Made by a program: the position numbers and the translations under genes
Notes under the pieces: generated by a model
Seen by the model: only the letters and a program-made list of their open reading frames with translations
Told to the model about the DNA's origin: nothing
The model's database searches: none
NCBI RefSeq assembly: GCF_000179575.2
Contig: NC_015636.1
Coordinates: 1,217,495-1,281,494, forward strand
Source: Methanothermococcus okinawensis IH1
Lineage (GTDB): Archaea > AGJL01 > Methanococci > Methanococcales > Methanococcaceae
Direction: 5' to 3'
DNA length: 64,000 nucleotides
Shown here: one piece after another, positions 29,144 to 40,064 of the stretch
How the letters are laid out: every line of letters starts with the position of its first letter
How positions within the stretch are numbered: the first letter of the stretch is position 1

Positions 29144-30283
29144 ATGAAATATCTCTTAGTCCAATCAACAGATGAAAATATATTAAAACATGCAGAATGT
29201 GGTGGGGCAGTAACTTCGTTATTCAAATATCTACTTGATAAAAAACTTGTTGATGGAGTTTTAACCCTAAAAAAAGGAGAAGATGTTTATGACGGAATAC
29301 CTACTCTTGTAGAAAATTCAGAGGAATTAATACAAACATGCGGTTCATTACACTGTGCTCCAACAAATATTGCTAAAATTATAAGCAAATATCTATACGA
29401 TTTAAAGTTAGCAGTAGCTGTAAAACCATGTGATGCTATGGCTATAAAGGAGCTCGAAAAAAGGTATCAAATAAATAAGGATAATATCTATACCATAGGT
29501 TTAAACTGCGGTGGAACAGTTCCACCCATAACAGCCATAAAAATGATAGAATTATTTTATGATGTAAATCCTGAGGATGTTGTTAAGGAAGAAATAGATA
29601 AAGGAAAATTTATAATTGAATTAAAGGATGGAACAGAAAAAGGAATAAAAATAGATGAATTGGAAGAAAAGGGATATGGTAGAAGAAAAAACTGTCAAAG
29701 ATGTGAATTAAAAATACCAAGAAATGCCGATATCGCCTGTGGAAATTGGGGGGCAGAGAAAGGATGGACTTTTGTTGAAGTGTGTTCAGAAAAAGGAAGA
29801 GAGTTAATTGAAAGTGCTGAAAAAGAAGGATATATTAAGATTAAAACCCCATCTGAAAATAACATTAAAATCAGAGAAAAGATTGAAAAAATTATGATTA
29901 AATTATCCAAATCATCTCAAAAGAAACAGCTTGAAGAGGAATATCCATCCATTGAAAAATGGAATGAGTATTGGAACAGATGTATAAAATGCTACGGTTG
30001 TAGGGACGTCTGTCCAATATGTTTCTGTAAGGAATGTGTTTTAAATGAGGATTATGTAGATAAAGGAAAAATTCCACCAGACCCTATAATGTTCCAAGGT
30101 ATAAGGCTATCCCACATGAGTTTTAGCTGTGTAAATTGCGGTCAGTGTGAGGATGTCTGTCCAATGGAGATTCCATTGAGCTGTATATATCATAGAATGC
30201 AGTTAAGGTATAGAGACACTGTTGGATTTATACCTGGTGTAGATGATGAGCTCCCTCCAATGTATGGTTCGGAAAAGGAGTAA
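29144..30283 (+). CDS. fdhB: Formate dehydrogenase, beta subunit (F420-reducing)
   Basis: 379 residues of the FrhB/FdhB family, with FAD and F420 reduction in the central domain ([33 protein letters not shown]) and two C-terminal [4Fe-4S] motifs ([19 protein letters not shown] and [16 protein letters not shown]). It transfers electrons from FdhA to coenzyme F420 and, in methanococci, can join heterodisulfide reductase complexes. GGTGGTACC precedes the ATG, 59 bp after fdhA. Confidence 0.95.
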   Translation: MKYLLVQSTDENILKHAECGGAVTSLFKYLLDKKLVDGVLTLKKGEDVYDGIPTLVENSEELIQTCGSLHCAPTNIAKIISKYLYDLKLAVAVKPCDAMAIKELEKRYQINKDNIYTIGLNCGGTVPPITAIKMIELFYDVNPEDVVKEEIDKGKFIIELKDGTEKGIKIDELEEKGYGRRKNCQRCELKIPRNADIACGNWGAEKGWTFVEVCSEKGRELIESAEKEGYIKIKTPSENNIKIREKIEKIMIKLSKSSQKKQLEEEYPSIEKWNEYWNRCIKCYGCRDVCPICFCKECVLNEDYVDKGKIPPDPIMFQGIRLSHMSFSCVNCGQCEDVCPMEIPLSCIYHRMQLRYRDTVGFIPGVDDELPPMYGSEKE

Positions 30284-30350
30284 TTAGTTAATGATTAAAT
30301 GATTTTTATTTATTATTGATATTTTTTATTTAATCTTTTTTATTTAATTT

Positions 30351-30791
30351 TTAATCACTGCTTTTTTCTATGTATTTATCAATTAATTTAGTGTCTAATT
30401 TTGTTTTTATACCTAATCTTTCTAATATAATATTATTCAATATTATTTTCAATATCTCTTTACCTTCTTTTAATTCCGTTATATTATTTAATTTTCTTGT
30501 TGTTGATGGAGATTTTAATTTTGAAAGTGCATTTGCTATATCCTCCTCTTTAACTCTACCTTTTTTCTTTTGATATATTTCATCAGCCATTTCTTCGATT
30601 TTTTTTATATCAAATGGAAGGAATTCCAATATCTTCTTATTAATGGTTTTGTCAATGGAATTTAAAAGCCTTGCAATTTCAATGTCTTCGGTGTTTTCAT
30701 TAATATCCATTTTTTTAACAACAAACCATTTTCCTCTTTTTGCTCTGAATTGTATTTTTTCACCAGTTTCTATTTTTCCCTTATTTTCCAT
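30351..30791 (-). CDS. Methanococcal protein, DUF2666-like
   Basis: 146 residues, soluble, charged. IQFRAKRGKWFVVKKMDINENTEDIEIARLL and SIDKTINKKI recall the DUF2666 family, confined to methanogens and of unknown function. GGTGAAATT precedes the ATG. It converges with fdhB and diverges from the pyrophosphatase gene. Identification rests on memory of the family and is moderate. Confidence 0.55.
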   Translation of the reverse strand: MENKGKIETGEKIQFRAKRGKWFVVKKMDINENTEDIEIARLLNSIDKTINKKILEFLPFDIKKIEEMADEIYQKKKGRVKEEDIANALSKLKSPSTTRKLNNITELKEGKEILKIILNNIILERLGIKTKLDTKLIDKYIEKSSD

Positions 30792-31131
30792 AATTTCACC
30801 ATATATTCTATATAAATTAAGTTGTTATTTTAAGATTTTTTATAAAGATTTTTTATAAATATGGATTTTTCTTTTAAAATACCTTTTGGTAATAATAAAT
30901 TAAAATAAATAATAATAATTAAATAAATTAAATAAATTAAATTAATACGATTTTAAGAATAGAATATTTAAGAAAATTATGTGGAGCTAACTATTTTTAT
31001 ATAATGTATATTAATTGGAAAAATATTTAATACATAATCATAAAATGGATAATAAAAAATAAATAAAATTAAAATAAAAAACTAAAAAACTAAATAATTG
31101 AAAATATAAAAATATAAATGGAGGAAGTATT
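30792..31131. other. 340-bp divergent spacer
   Basis: AT-rich; a rightward TATA candidate TTTTATATAA near 30993-31003 fits the pyrophosphatase gene. No open frame or clear secondary structure seen. Confidence 0.4.
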
Positions 31132-32052
31132 ATGTTGTATATTACAGGACATAAAAACCCAGATACAGATAGTATATGTTCAGCAATAGTTTTGGCACAT
31201 TTTTTAGACGGAGCTCCGGCAAGGTTGGGAGAATTAAATCCAGAAACTGAATTTGTGTTAAAAAAATTTGGCGTTATGGAACCAGAATTAATAAAATCTG
31301 CAAAGGATAAAGAAATTATACTTGTGGACCACGCTGAAAAATCCCAAAGTTTAGATGATTTAGATGACGGAAAACTTATTGGAATAATCGACCACCACAA
31401 AATCGGCATTACCACCTCAGAACCAATATTGTATATTGCAAAACCCGTAGGTTCAACAGCAACAGTAATATCAGAACTTTATTTTAGAGGAATGATGGAA
31501 TTTATCGGCGGAAAAAATAAGGAGTTAAAACCTGATTTAGCAGGATTATTACTTTCAGCTATTTTATCAGATACCATATTGTTTAAATCTGTTACAACAA
31601 CAGATATAGATAGGGAGCTCGCAGAAAAACTTGCAGAAATTGCAGGTATCAACGATATATATGCCTATGGTATGGAAATGCTTAAAGCAAAATCCACAGT
31701 AGGTAGTATGGACCCCGAGGAAATTGTTAATATGGATTATAAGGACTTTGAGTTTAACGGTAAAAAAGTAGGCATTGGACAGGTTGAAGTAATAGATGTT
31801 TCAGAAGTTGAGGCAAAAAAACAGGACATATATAAGGCACTTGAAGAAAAATTCAAAGAAGGCTATGACTTAATATTGTTCCTTATCACTGACATAATGA
31901 AGGAAGGAAGCGAAGTTTTAGTTGTAGGGAATAAAGAAGCATTTGAAAAGGCATTCAATGTAAAACTAAATAATAACAGCATATTTTTAGATGGTGTGAT
32001 GTCAAGAAAGAAACAGGTCGTTCCTCCTTTGGAAAAATATTATATGCAATAA
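31132..32052 (+). CDS. ppaC: Manganese-dependent inorganic pyrophosphatase (DHH family)
   Basis: 306 residues, full length for family II pyrophosphatases. Metal ligands are in GHKNPDTDSICSA (His7, Asp11, Asp13), LVDHAE, and the family motif IIDHHKIG; the C-terminal DHHA2 domain ends with SRKKQVVPPLE. It hydrolyses pyrophosphate from biosynthetic reactions. GGAGG lies before the ATG. Confidence 0.96.
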   Translation: MLYITGHKNPDTDSICSAIVLAHFLDGAPARLGELNPETEFVLKKFGVMEPELIKSAKDKEIILVDHAEKSQSLDDLDDGKLIGIIDHHKIGITTSEPILYIAKPVGSTATVISELYFRGMMEFIGGKNKELKPDLAGLLLSAILSDTILFKSVTTTDIDRELAEKLAEIAGINDIYAYGMEMLKAKSTVGSMDPEEIVNMDYKDFEFNGKKVGIGQVEVIDVSEVEAKKQDIYKALEEKFKEGYDLILFLITDIMKEGSEVLVVGNKEAFEKAFNVKLNNNSIFLDGVMSRKKQVVPPLEKYYMQ

Positions 32053-32208
32053 ATTTTATGCTGTAAATATTATATTAATAAAAATTGATTAAAATAATAA
32101 AAAAGATTAAATTATAATAATTACAATATATTAATTGAATAAATATTCGTTTTTGTTTTTTCATTTCTACATTTTAATTTTTATTTATTTTATTTATTTT
32201 TATTTCTT

Positions 32209-32823
32209 TTATATTACATAATTTCTTAAAATGCCAATATTTTCGATTTCTGCCTCAACTATATCGCCACGGTTTAATTTTCCAACACCAGGGGGAGTTC
32301 CTGTTGAAATTATATCATCAGGATATAATGTCATAATGGAAGATATAAATTCTATCAGTTCTTCAACGGTAAATATCATATTTTTTGTATTAGATTTTTG
32401 TTTTATTTCATCATTTACCCTTAATTGAATATCTAAATTATGAGGGTCAACATCTTTAACTAATTTTGGACCTATTGGGCAGAATGTGTCAAATGATTTA
32501 GCCCTAGTCCATTGTCCGTCTTTTTCTTGAAGGTCTCTTGCCGTAACATCATTTAATATGGTATATCCCTTGATATAATTTGATGCATCTTCTTTTTTTA
32601 CATTTTTACATTTTTTGCCAATCACTACTGCGAGCTCCGCCTCATAATCTACTCGATGGGATTGTGGGGGTATGACTATTTTATCGTTATTATATATTAT
32701 GGAGGATGTTGGTTTTAAAAATATAACTGGTTCTTCTGGAATTTTCATATTAAGTTCTTTTGCATGGTCAATATAGTTTAAACCTACACAGATTATCTTT
32801 GTTGGATTTATATTCAATGTCAT
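32209..32823 (-). CDS. Fumarylacetoacetate hydrolase family protein
   Basis: 204 residues. ICVGLNYIDHAKELNMKIPEEPVIFLKP, YEAELAVVIGKKCKNV, GYTILNDVTARDLQ and DIISTGTPPGVG are family hallmarks; the first two glutamates and the aspartate chelate the metal. Members are hydratases, isomerases or decarboxylases such as oxaloacetate or acylpyruvate enzymes, and the substrate here is unknown. The ATG at 32823 follows a GGATTTGAT site; the longer frame to 32901 is unlikely. Confidence 0.85.
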   Translation of the reverse strand: MTLNINPTKIICVGLNYIDHAKELNMKIPEEPVIFLKPTSSIIYNNDKIVIPPQSHRVDYEAELAVVIGKKCKNVKKEDASNYIKGYTILNDVTARDLQEKDGQWTRAKSFDTFCPIGPKLVKDVDPHNLDIQLRVNDEIKQKSNTKNMIFTVEELIEFISSIMTLYPDDIISTGTPPGVGKLNRGDIVEAEIENIGILRNYVI

Positions 32824-32915
32824 AGTATCAAATCCTTTTTTATTATTATCTATTATTTTAATGATGCAGTATATAAATGTAATATTAAATATAATATGCA
32901 TGTATATTTATAAAT

Positions 32916-33632
32916 TTATATCTCATCGATATATTTTCTAAATATTGGTATAAGTGCATCTGCCCGCTTTGGAGTATATCGCGGTGAAATTGCCAACACA
33001 ATATAGTTGAAATTCCCATTATCCTTAAAATCCTTATAAGGTATTTTCTCAAACTTTACCTTTGGTTCAAGGGATATTATGCTGTTTGGGTTATTTACAT
33101 CGTTCATTTTCTTCATTTGAATATATCCACTATTCAAATTATAATCCATAAAATATTCTTTTAAAAGGTCATTTCCACCTTTTGGATGGGTAATATAAGT
33201 TAATTTACTTATCCAACTATTAGCAATTGAAAATGCCAAATAATTTCCTTCACATATATATTTTGGATTAGGATTATCTCGTTCATTTAATGGTTTATGA
33301 AGGAGCTCCTCCATGATATATTTATAAGACAGGTCTCCCAATCCCAAGTCAGCATGGGCATCGATATGCACAACCTCAAATGGTAGGGTGAGCTCACCTC
33401 TGTATATGAGCTCCCTCCAAAAGTAAAATGCCTCATGATGTTTTTTGATAATTCTACCTTTAATTTTATTATCTGATGATAATCCACATCTATTTTCTAA
33501 AAAATCAATTACTTTCTCTTTTTTCCAAGGTATGTACTCCTTTTCATTTAATCGTTTATTGTCCTTTTTCCAAAACATTATTTTGTTTAAAAAGAAATCT
33601 AAATCTATATCTAATATTCTCATAGCTCCCAT
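32916..33632 (-). CDS. UPF0489 (C5orf22-like) protein, arginase-like fold
   Basis: 238 residues. RILDIDLDFFLNK at the start and VVHIDAHADLGLG near residue 90 give the acidic metal-site pattern of arginase/deacetylase folds; the overall form matches UPF0489, whose activity is unknown. NYLAFSIANSWISKLTYI is also typical. Start at 33632 or three codons later is not certain. Stands alone between FAH-like and hpt genes on the same strand. Confidence 0.7.
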   Translation of the reverse strand: MGAMRILDIDLDFFLNKIMFWKKDNKRLNEKEYIPWKKEKVIDFLENRCGLSSDNKIKGRIIKKHHEAFYFWRELIYRGELTLPFEVVHIDAHADLGLGDLSYKYIMEELLHKPLNERDNPNPKYICEGNYLAFSIANSWISKLTYITHPKGGNDLLKEYFMDYNLNSGYIQMKKMNDVNNPNSIISLEPKVKFEKIPYKDFKDNGNFNYIVLAISPRYTPKRADALIPIFRKYIDEI

Positions 33633-33737
33633 AAAATCCCAAAAAAATAATTATTTAATTTTATATTTATTTTTTTATTTTATTTTTATTATTTTCATTT
33701 AATTTATTTTATTATATATATGTTATTTTTATAAAAT

Positions 33738-34289
33738 TTATAAAATTACGACTTTTCCATTCACTACATCTATTTTAACAAGAGTTTTTACATCATAACC
33801 TGTTTTCTCTTTTACCTCTTCCTTACCATTTCCTCTTTCAATTACGCAAACAATATCTTTTATATGGGCTCCTGCTTTTTCCAAGGCTTTGATTATTGCC
33901 ACCATTGTTCCTCCTGTTGATATGACATCATCAACTATCAAAACTTTATCTCCTTTATTAACCCCATTTAAATACAATTCACCTTTACTATATCCAGTTT
34001 CCTGATGAACAGGAATTTCCCCTTCAAGTAAATACTTCCTTTTTCTCATGATAACATAAGGTATATCCGTATATAACGATATCGTGGTTGCAATAGGTAT
34101 GCCCATAGCCTCAGCCGTAACTATTTTATCAATGTCCATATCTGAGATTTTTATAATTTTCGTGGCTACTTCCCTCAACAGTTGAGAATTCATTAAAGGG
34201 ACTCCATCAGTTATTGGATGTATAAAATAATTATATTCCCCTCTTTTTACAATTGGGCATGATTTTAAGGTATCCTCCAATAAATTCAC
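33738..34289 (-). CDS. hpt: Hypoxanthine/guanine phosphoribosyltransferase, archaeal type
   Basis: 183 residues with a GTG start after GGTGATACT. The PRPP-binding motif is [13 protein letters not shown]; the start region [22 protein letters not shown] is characteristic of methanogen Hpt. It salvages purine bases into nucleotides and could work with AMP phosphorylase seen later in the window. Confidence 0.9.
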   Translation of the reverse strand: MNLLEDTLKSCPIVKRGEYNYFIHPITDGVPLMNSQLLREVATKIIKISDMDIDKIVTAEAMGIPIATTISLYTDIPYVIMRKRKYLLEGEIPVHQETGYSKGELYLNGVNKGDKVLIVDDVISTGGTMVAIIKALEKAGAHIKDIVCVIERGNGKEEVKEKTGYDVKTLVKIDVVNGKVVIL

Positions 34290-34412
34290 AGTATCACCAG
34301 TATAGTTTTTTATGTTGGTTATTTTTATTTTACATTTTTTTATACATATACTTGATATATATTAATTTAATCTTTAAATCTTTTTATTTTTTAATTATTT
34401 TTACTTAATTTG

Positions 34413-35876
34413 TTATTTATTTTTATTATTTTTATTAAATGTATTGTCGAGCTCAGATAACATTACCTCAACAGAATATGCTGCCCTTGTAATACCCATA
34501 CTTCTCGGGTCAGCATCTGTTCCAACAACATAAAAATTATCCTTAACCTTTGGATAAACAAAGAATTGATTAACTGCACAGGATGCCTGCTCAGGAATAG
34601 CCTCTTGAAAGTGAATCATATCTGCTTTATTTAGATTTAAACCTAGTTTATTTTCTATAATATTTAAAACTTCCTCTTTTTTTGTATTGGTAAATGAAAA
34701 TCCAAGCAAATGCTTTCCATTGGGTGCTAAGCTTTTATCGTAATTTGATGTGCATGTTGCCCAGCACGGATAGTCTATCCAAACCTCTGAACCCATATAT
34801 GGAAATGGATTTTCTTCATGACCTATCCAAACAGTTAATGATTTTGTAAATTTTATATTTTTAAAATCCTTTTTATTTTTCTGAATTTCAGGTATTTGTG
34901 CAATATCTGGAAGATACCGAGAAGGAGCTGAATATATTACAATATCCGCATAATAGCTGTTTTTATCGGTTTCAACAATATAGCCATTTTTATGATTATT
35001 GTTATTGTTGCTATTATTATTGCTATTATCATTACTATTACTATTAGTTTCACTGCTCGTTTCAATAATTCTTTTTACCTCTTCATTTCTAATATCTGTT
35101 TTGGTTAGTGAGTATAATATGCAATTACAAATGGATTGAACTCCTCCGAGAGGATAACCCTGTGTCCAGTATCTGTTTTTATTTATAAATTTGTTGATAT
35201 ACTTCTTGGAGCCACTTTTTATAGATGATAAAAAACCCGCGTTTAATATATCCATGATTTTATTTCTGCTAAATTTTTTAAATAATACGGTTTTTAATGG
35301 ATTTATTTTTAAATCTTTATATATAAAAGGTAATATATCATCTTCTGGTATATACCCTGCACCCGTGAATAATCTCCATAATGGTGTTTTTTTAGCATCT
35401 TCTCCGCTTAAAAAATAGCATATTGTGTTAAAAAAATCAATAGATGTTTTGCTTAAATTCATATCCTTAATTATATCATAAACGGAGGTTTCTTTTGAAA
35501 AACCGCTTGTCATTAGGTCTATTATTTTTGTAGTAATTAAAATTTTATCCTTATTTGGCACTACTGGTGTGGTTGTCCATTCCTGCATGGATACGGGAAT
35601 ATTGTATAATTTATCCGTTCTAATGTAGTAATCCCCATAAGGTCTAAAATTTGGAAGATATCTTGAATATTTTTTCAATAACCTTATCAACGGTCCATCG
35701 TTTAACATGGTGATGGCATGGATTCCAATATCAACAGTATAACCATCTATATATTCGCTTCTACATAATCCGCCAACTTTATCTTTTTCAAGGACTACTA
35801 CATCATGACCCTTCTTTTCAAGTGCTAAGGCAGACAATAAACCCGATGTTCCCCCACCAACTACCACAATCTTCAT
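34413..35876 (-). CDS. FAD-dependent oxidoreductase (phytoene desaturase/protoporphyrinogen oxidase-like)
   Basis: 487 residues. The N-terminal dinucleotide motif is VVVGGGTSGLLSALALEKKG with GGLCRSEYIDGYTVDIG, and a C-terminal DADPRSMGITRAAYSVEVM segment completes the FAD site, as in the CrtI/protoporphyrinogen oxidase superfamily. Substrate unknown; ether-lipid or isoprenoid metabolism are possibilities. An Asn/Ser tract at about residues 278-300, encoded by 34990-35060, is an odd low-complexity insertion. GGTGAAATT precedes the ATG. Confidence 0.8.
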   Translation of the reverse strand: MKIVVVGGGTSGLLSALALEKKGHDVVVLEKDKVGGLCRSEYIDGYTVDIGIHAITMLNDGPLIRLLKKYSRYLPNFRPYGDYYIRTDKLYNIPVSMQEWTTTPVVPNKDKILITTKIIDLMTSGFSKETSVYDIIKDMNLSKTSIDFFNTICYFLSGEDAKKTPLWRLFTGAGYIPEDDILPFIYKDLKINPLKTVLFKKFSRNKIMDILNAGFLSSIKSGSKKYINKFINKNRYWTQGYPLGGVQSICNCILYSLTKTDIRNEEVKRIIETSSETNSNSNDNSNNNSNNNNNHKNGYIVETDKNSYYADIVIYSAPSRYLPDIAQIPEIQKNKKDFKNIKFTKSLTVWIGHEENPFPYMGSEVWIDYPCWATCTSNYDKSLAPNGKHLLGFSFTNTKKEEVLNIIENKLGLNLNKADMIHFQEAIPEQASCAVNQFFVYPKVKDNFYVVGTDADPRSMGITRAAYSVEVMLSELDNTFNKNNKNK

Positions 35877-36268
35877 AATTTCACCAAAATTAATAAGTAT
35901 TTAAGTATTTATTTTATTACTAATATACATATAACTTGTTAATTAAATAAAAAAATATAAACAGTAATTTAGCAATAATAAATAAAAAATTATAAGTAAA
36001 TGTAGTGGGATGATAATAATATATATTTAAATTTTATAAAAGTATGATTAGATATTAATCTTATCTTACAATATCAAATAATAATATTAATAATTATAAT
36101 AATACTTATTATATAATCGATTATTTGATTATATTGTACAAAAAGTAAGAAGTAAGAATTAAATCAATAAATAAATAATATTGGTAATAATGTAATAAGT
36201 ATAAATCAATTTAATTAAAATAATTTAAAACTATAAACTATCATAATAAAACATATACGGGTGATAAT
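35877..36268. other. 392-bp divergent spacer
   Basis: Between the FAD oxidoreductase and dapL genes. Strongly AT-rich with simple-sequence character; promoters for both sides are presumably inside but I cannot fix a TATA box. No open frame. Confidence 0.4.
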
Positions 36269-37519
36269 ATGGAAAGCTATATCCAAAATCTGTTTGCTGA
36301 GAGAATTGGAGGAAAAAATTTTGGTAAAGAGGATGTAATATATAAGTTCGAGAAGATAAAAAGAGCAAAAAGGGAAGCTAAAAGTAGATTTCCAGATGTT
36401 GAACTAATAGACATGGGTGTAGGAGAACCAGATGAAATGGCAGACCCAGAGGTAATAGATGTATTATATAATGAGGCAAAAAAACACGAAAACAGGGGAT
36501 ATGCAGACAACGGTATTCAAGAATTAAAAGATGCTGCTGCTGAATATATGGAAAAGGTATATGGTGTTAAAGGTATCAACCCAGTAAATGAAGTAATACA
36601 TTCAGTAGGTTCAAAACCTGCATTGGCATATATTACATCGGTTTTCATAAATCCAGGAGATATTACACTTATGACTGCACCAGGCTATCCAGTAACTGCA
36701 ACACACACAAAATGGTATGGTGGGGAGGTTTATACGCTCCCATTATTGGAAGAAAATGGATTTTTACCAGATTTAGAAAGCATTCCTGAGGATGTAAAAA
36801 AGAGGGCAAAAATATTATACTTAAACTATCCAAACAACCCAACCGGAGCTCAGGCTACTGTGGAATTTTATAAGAAAGTTGTTGAATTTGCAAAGGAAAA
36901 CAATATAATTGTTGTTCAGGATGCTGCTTATGGAGCTCTTACTTACAACAGCAAGCCATTATCGTTTTTATCGGTAGATGGTGCAAAGGATGTTGGTGTG
37001 GAAATTCACAGCTTCTCAAAGGCATTTAATATGACAGGTTGGAGATTGGCTTTTGTTGTTGGAAACGAGTTAATAGTGAAAGGTTTTGCAACAGTTAAAG
37101 ATAACTTTGATAGTGGTCAGTTTATACCCATTCAAAAGGCAGGCATATACTGCTTAAAACATCCGGAGATTACTGAAAGAACAAGACAAAAATACGAAAG
37201 AAGATTGAAGAAAATGGTAAATATATTCAACGAATTAGGATTTGATGCTAAAATGCCCGGTGGAACATTTTATTTATACCTAAAAATACCAAAAGGAACA
37301 AAGAATGGTATTGTATTCAACAATGCTGAGGAGTTTTCACAATATTTAATAAAAGAAAAACTTATTTCAACTGTTCCATGGGATGATGCAGGAAGCTTTG
37401 TAAGGTTGGCTGCATGTTTCTCAGCATTTAAAGACGGAAAGGTATCAGAAGAGGAGGAAGACAGAGTATTAAATGAGGTAAAAAGGAGATTATCAGAAAT
37501 TGAATTTGTATTTGAATAA
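36269..37519 (+). CDS. dapL: LL-diaminopimelate aminotransferase
   Basis: 416 residues, class I/II PLP aminotransferase of the DapL type. It converts tetrahydrodipicolinate directly to LL-diaminopimelate for lysine synthesis. LIDMGVGEPDEMADPEV, LNYPNNPTGAQA, QDAAYGALTY and the PLP-lysine segment SFSKAFNMTGWR are visible. GGTGAT precedes the ATG. The methanogen form is known to provide lysine although the cells lack peptidoglycan. Confidence 0.92.
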   Translation: MESYIQNLFAERIGGKNFGKEDVIYKFEKIKRAKREAKSRFPDVELIDMGVGEPDEMADPEVIDVLYNEAKKHENRGYADNGIQELKDAAAEYMEKVYGVKGINPVNEVIHSVGSKPALAYITSVFINPGDITLMTAPGYPVTATHTKWYGGEVYTLPLLEENGFLPDLESIPEDVKKRAKILYLNYPNNPTGAQATVEFYKKVVEFAKENNIIVVQDAAYGALTYNSKPLSFLSVDGAKDVGVEIHSFSKAFNMTGWRLAFVVGNELIVKGFATVKDNFDSGQFIPIQKAGIYCLKHPEITERTRQKYERRLKKMVNIFNELGFDAKMPGGTFYLYLKIPKGTKNGIVFNNAEEFSQYLIKEKLISTVPWDDAGSFVRLAACFSAFKDGKVSEEEEDRVLNEVKRRLSEIEFVFE

Positions 37520-37679
37520 AAAAAGAACTAAGTAATACATTATTTTATAATATTAGTGTCTAAAATGGTATATTATATATTATTATATAGTTATATTATA
37601 AAATATTATAAAATTATTTTTATTTAAATTTTTATTTAAATTTTTAATTTTTATTTTTAAAAGATTTTTAGGTGTTATT

Positions 37680-38942
37680 ATGGATAATGATTATTTAATA
37701 GATAAAATATTAGAAATTGGGGAAAAAAATGGTTTTGAAGTGGATATTTTTTTATCAAAATCAGAAAGCACAAGTGCAGATTTGGATGGAGATAGCTTAG
37801 ATAGTATTGAAGAAAATAAGGATTTTGGCATTGGAGTTAGGGTATTAAAGGATAATAAAATAGGCTTTGCATATTCATCCGATGAAAATGAGAAGGTGAT
37901 ATATAAAGCCATGGAAAACCTTGTTCTAGATAAATATACAGATTTTCCAGAGCTCGCAAAAAACTACCCAAATCCAAGTGGTATATTCTATAAAGATATA
38001 CTAAATATGGACGAGCAGGAGCTCATAAGTGATTTAATTACTATGGAAGATATATTGAAAGAAAGTGATATTACTATTACAGGTGGTGGCATAGGCAAAT
38101 CCTACGAATACAATAGGATAGTAAATTCAAAAGGATTGGATATTGGAGAGGAATTTACATACTATTCAGCATCAATTTCTGGGATAAAAGATGGTGAAAC
38201 TGCCTATGACTATTTGACAAAAACTCACAGATTCAATGTCGAAGAAATGGCAAATAAGGTTAAAGAATTACTAACCTTACCACAAGGTATTAAAACAGAA
38301 TATAAAGGAAATATTGTATTAAATACAAAAGCTTTAAACTCTCTTTTGGGATATACTCTTATACCTTCCTTCAATGCTGAGAATGTCCAAAGAAAAAGGT
38401 CTGTTCTTACTGGAAAAATTGGAGAAAAAATATTTGGAGATAATATCAATATCATCGATGACGGAACTTTAAATAATGCACTTTACTCTGCCAAGGTTGA
38501 TGGTGAGGGAACACCCACAAAAAGAACAATTCTCGTTGAAGATGGAGTTTTAAAGAATTATTTGTATGATATAAAAAGGGCAAATATAGAAGAAGGAAAA
38601 GAATCTACGGGAAATGGAATGAGGGGATACAGCAGTTTGCCAAGTGTTTCAGCTTCAAATTTTATTATAGAACCCGTTGAAAAAATTGATGATTTTGATG
38701 AATATTTATGCATAAATAATTTAATCGGAGCTCATACTTCGAATCCTATCACAGGGGACTTTTCAGTAGAAATAAGAAACAGTTATATAGTGAAAAACGG
38801 CGAAAAGATACCAGTTAAAAAAGGTATGCTTTCTGGAAATATATTTGAAATTTTTAAAGATGCCATACCATTGGATAATGTTGAACAGCGTGGAAAGCTT
38901 ATTTCACCACCATTGCTTATTAATGGAAAGATAATTGTATAG
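37680..38942 (+). CDS. TldD/PmbA family protein (PmbA-like)
   Basis: 420 residues. IGVRVLKDNKIGFAYSSDE, NSKGLDIGEEFTYYSASIS and GNGMRGYSSLPSVSASNFIIEPV match PmbA/TldE. In bacteria TldD and TldE form a metalloprotease acting on unfolded peptides; a TldD partner with the zinc motif is not in this window. AGGTGTTATT precedes the ATG. Confidence 0.9.
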   Translation: MDNDYLIDKILEIGEKNGFEVDIFLSKSESTSADLDGDSLDSIEENKDFGIGVRVLKDNKIGFAYSSDENEKVIYKAMENLVLDKYTDFPELAKNYPNPSGIFYKDILNMDEQELISDLITMEDILKESDITITGGGIGKSYEYNRIVNSKGLDIGEEFTYYSASISGIKDGETAYDYLTKTHRFNVEEMANKVKELLTLPQGIKTEYKGNIVLNTKALNSLLGYTLIPSFNAENVQRKRSVLTGKIGEKIFGDNINIIDDGTLNNALYSAKVDGEGTPTKRTILVEDGVLKNYLYDIKRANIEEGKESTGNGMRGYSSLPSVSASNFIIEPVEKIDDFDEYLCINNLIGAHTSNPITGDFSVEIRNSYIVKNGEKIPVKKGMLSGNIFEIFKDAIPLDNVEQRGKLISPPLLINGKIIV

Positions 38943-39071
38943 TTTATAGGTATAACTAAATAATAATAGTTAAATAATAGCTAAATAACCAAATGATTAA
39001 CATATATGATTAATATAAATACTATAATTTTTATATAATTTTATATAAATTTTAAACATTCGGTGAATAGA

Positions 39072-40046
39072 ATGGGAGTGCAATTCAATGATTTAATCCC
39101 TAAAAAAGAAATATCTTTAAAGGATTTAAAAAACAAAACCGTAGCAATAGATTCTATGAATATTTTATATCAATTTCTATCAAGTATAAGATTAAGGGAT
39201 GGGAGTCCGCTTAGAAATTCAAAGGGGGAAATCACTTCAACATACAACGGCATATTCTATAAAAATATATATATGCTTGAAAATGATATTACACCTATAT
39301 GGGTATTTGATGGAAAACCGCCAGAATTGAAACATAAAACAAGGGAAGAAAGAAAAAAGGTAAAAGAAAAAGCAATGGAAGAATACATCTCAGCAAAAGA
39401 AGAAGGAAATCTCGAAGATATGCAGAAATATGCAAAAAGAATTAACTATTTAGAGCCAAAAGTTGTGGAAAATTCAAAAAGACTTCTAAATTTAATGGGC
39501 ATACCATTCATAAATGCACCATCAGAAGGAGAAGCTCAGTGCTCATATATGGCAAAAAAAGGAGATGTCTATGCAGTTGTAAGTCAGGATTACGATGCTT
39601 TATTATACGGAGCTCCGAGAACTGTTAGGAACATCACAGCATCAAACAAACCATTGGAGTTAATCGAACTTGATGAGGTTTTAGGAGCTCTGAATATAAC
39701 ACTTGATAATCTTATAGATATGGCTATATTAATAGGAACAGATTATAATATAGGCGGTGTTAAAGGCATAGGTCCAAAAAAGGCATTGGATATAGTAAAA
39801 AATAATAAAATGGGGGAATATATAAAAAACATTGAAAACTATGAAGTTATAAAAAATATATTTAAACATCCAAAAGTAACGGATGAATATAGTTTAAAAT
39901 TAGGAGCTCCCAATATTGAAGAATTAAGAAAATTTTTAATTGATGAAAATAATTTTTCAGAAAATAGGATATTGCCATCCCTTAAAAAGTTGGAAAAAAT
40001 AGTTAATAAGAAAAAAAGTCAAACCACTATTGAATCATGGTTTTAA
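39072..40046 (+). CDS. fen: Flap endonuclease FEN-1
   Basis: 324 residues. It removes 5' flaps in Okazaki fragment processing and repair. Motifs: N-terminal GVQFNDLIP, KTVAIDSMNILYQF, WVFDGKPPELK, APSEGEAQCSYMAKKGDVYAVVSQDYDALLYG with catalytic acids, and GTDYNIGGVKGIGPKKA. The C-terminus QTTIESWF is a clear PCNA-binding box. The ATG at 39072 follows GGTGA at 39062. Confidence 0.97.
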   Translation: MGVQFNDLIPKKEISLKDLKNKTVAIDSMNILYQFLSSIRLRDGSPLRNSKGEITSTYNGIFYKNIYMLENDITPIWVFDGKPPELKHKTREERKKVKEKAMEEYISAKEEGNLEDMQKYAKRINYLEPKVVENSKRLLNLMGIPFINAPSEGEAQCSYMAKKGDVYAVVSQDYDALLYGAPRTVRNITASNKPLELIELDEVLGALNITLDNLIDMAILIGTDYNIGGVKGIGPKKALDIVKNNKMGEYIKNIENYEVIKNIFKHPKVTDEYSLKLGAPNIEELRKFLIDENNFSENRILPSLKKLEKIVNKKKSQTTIESWF

Positions 40047-40064
40047 ATTTATTTAAGTGATAAT

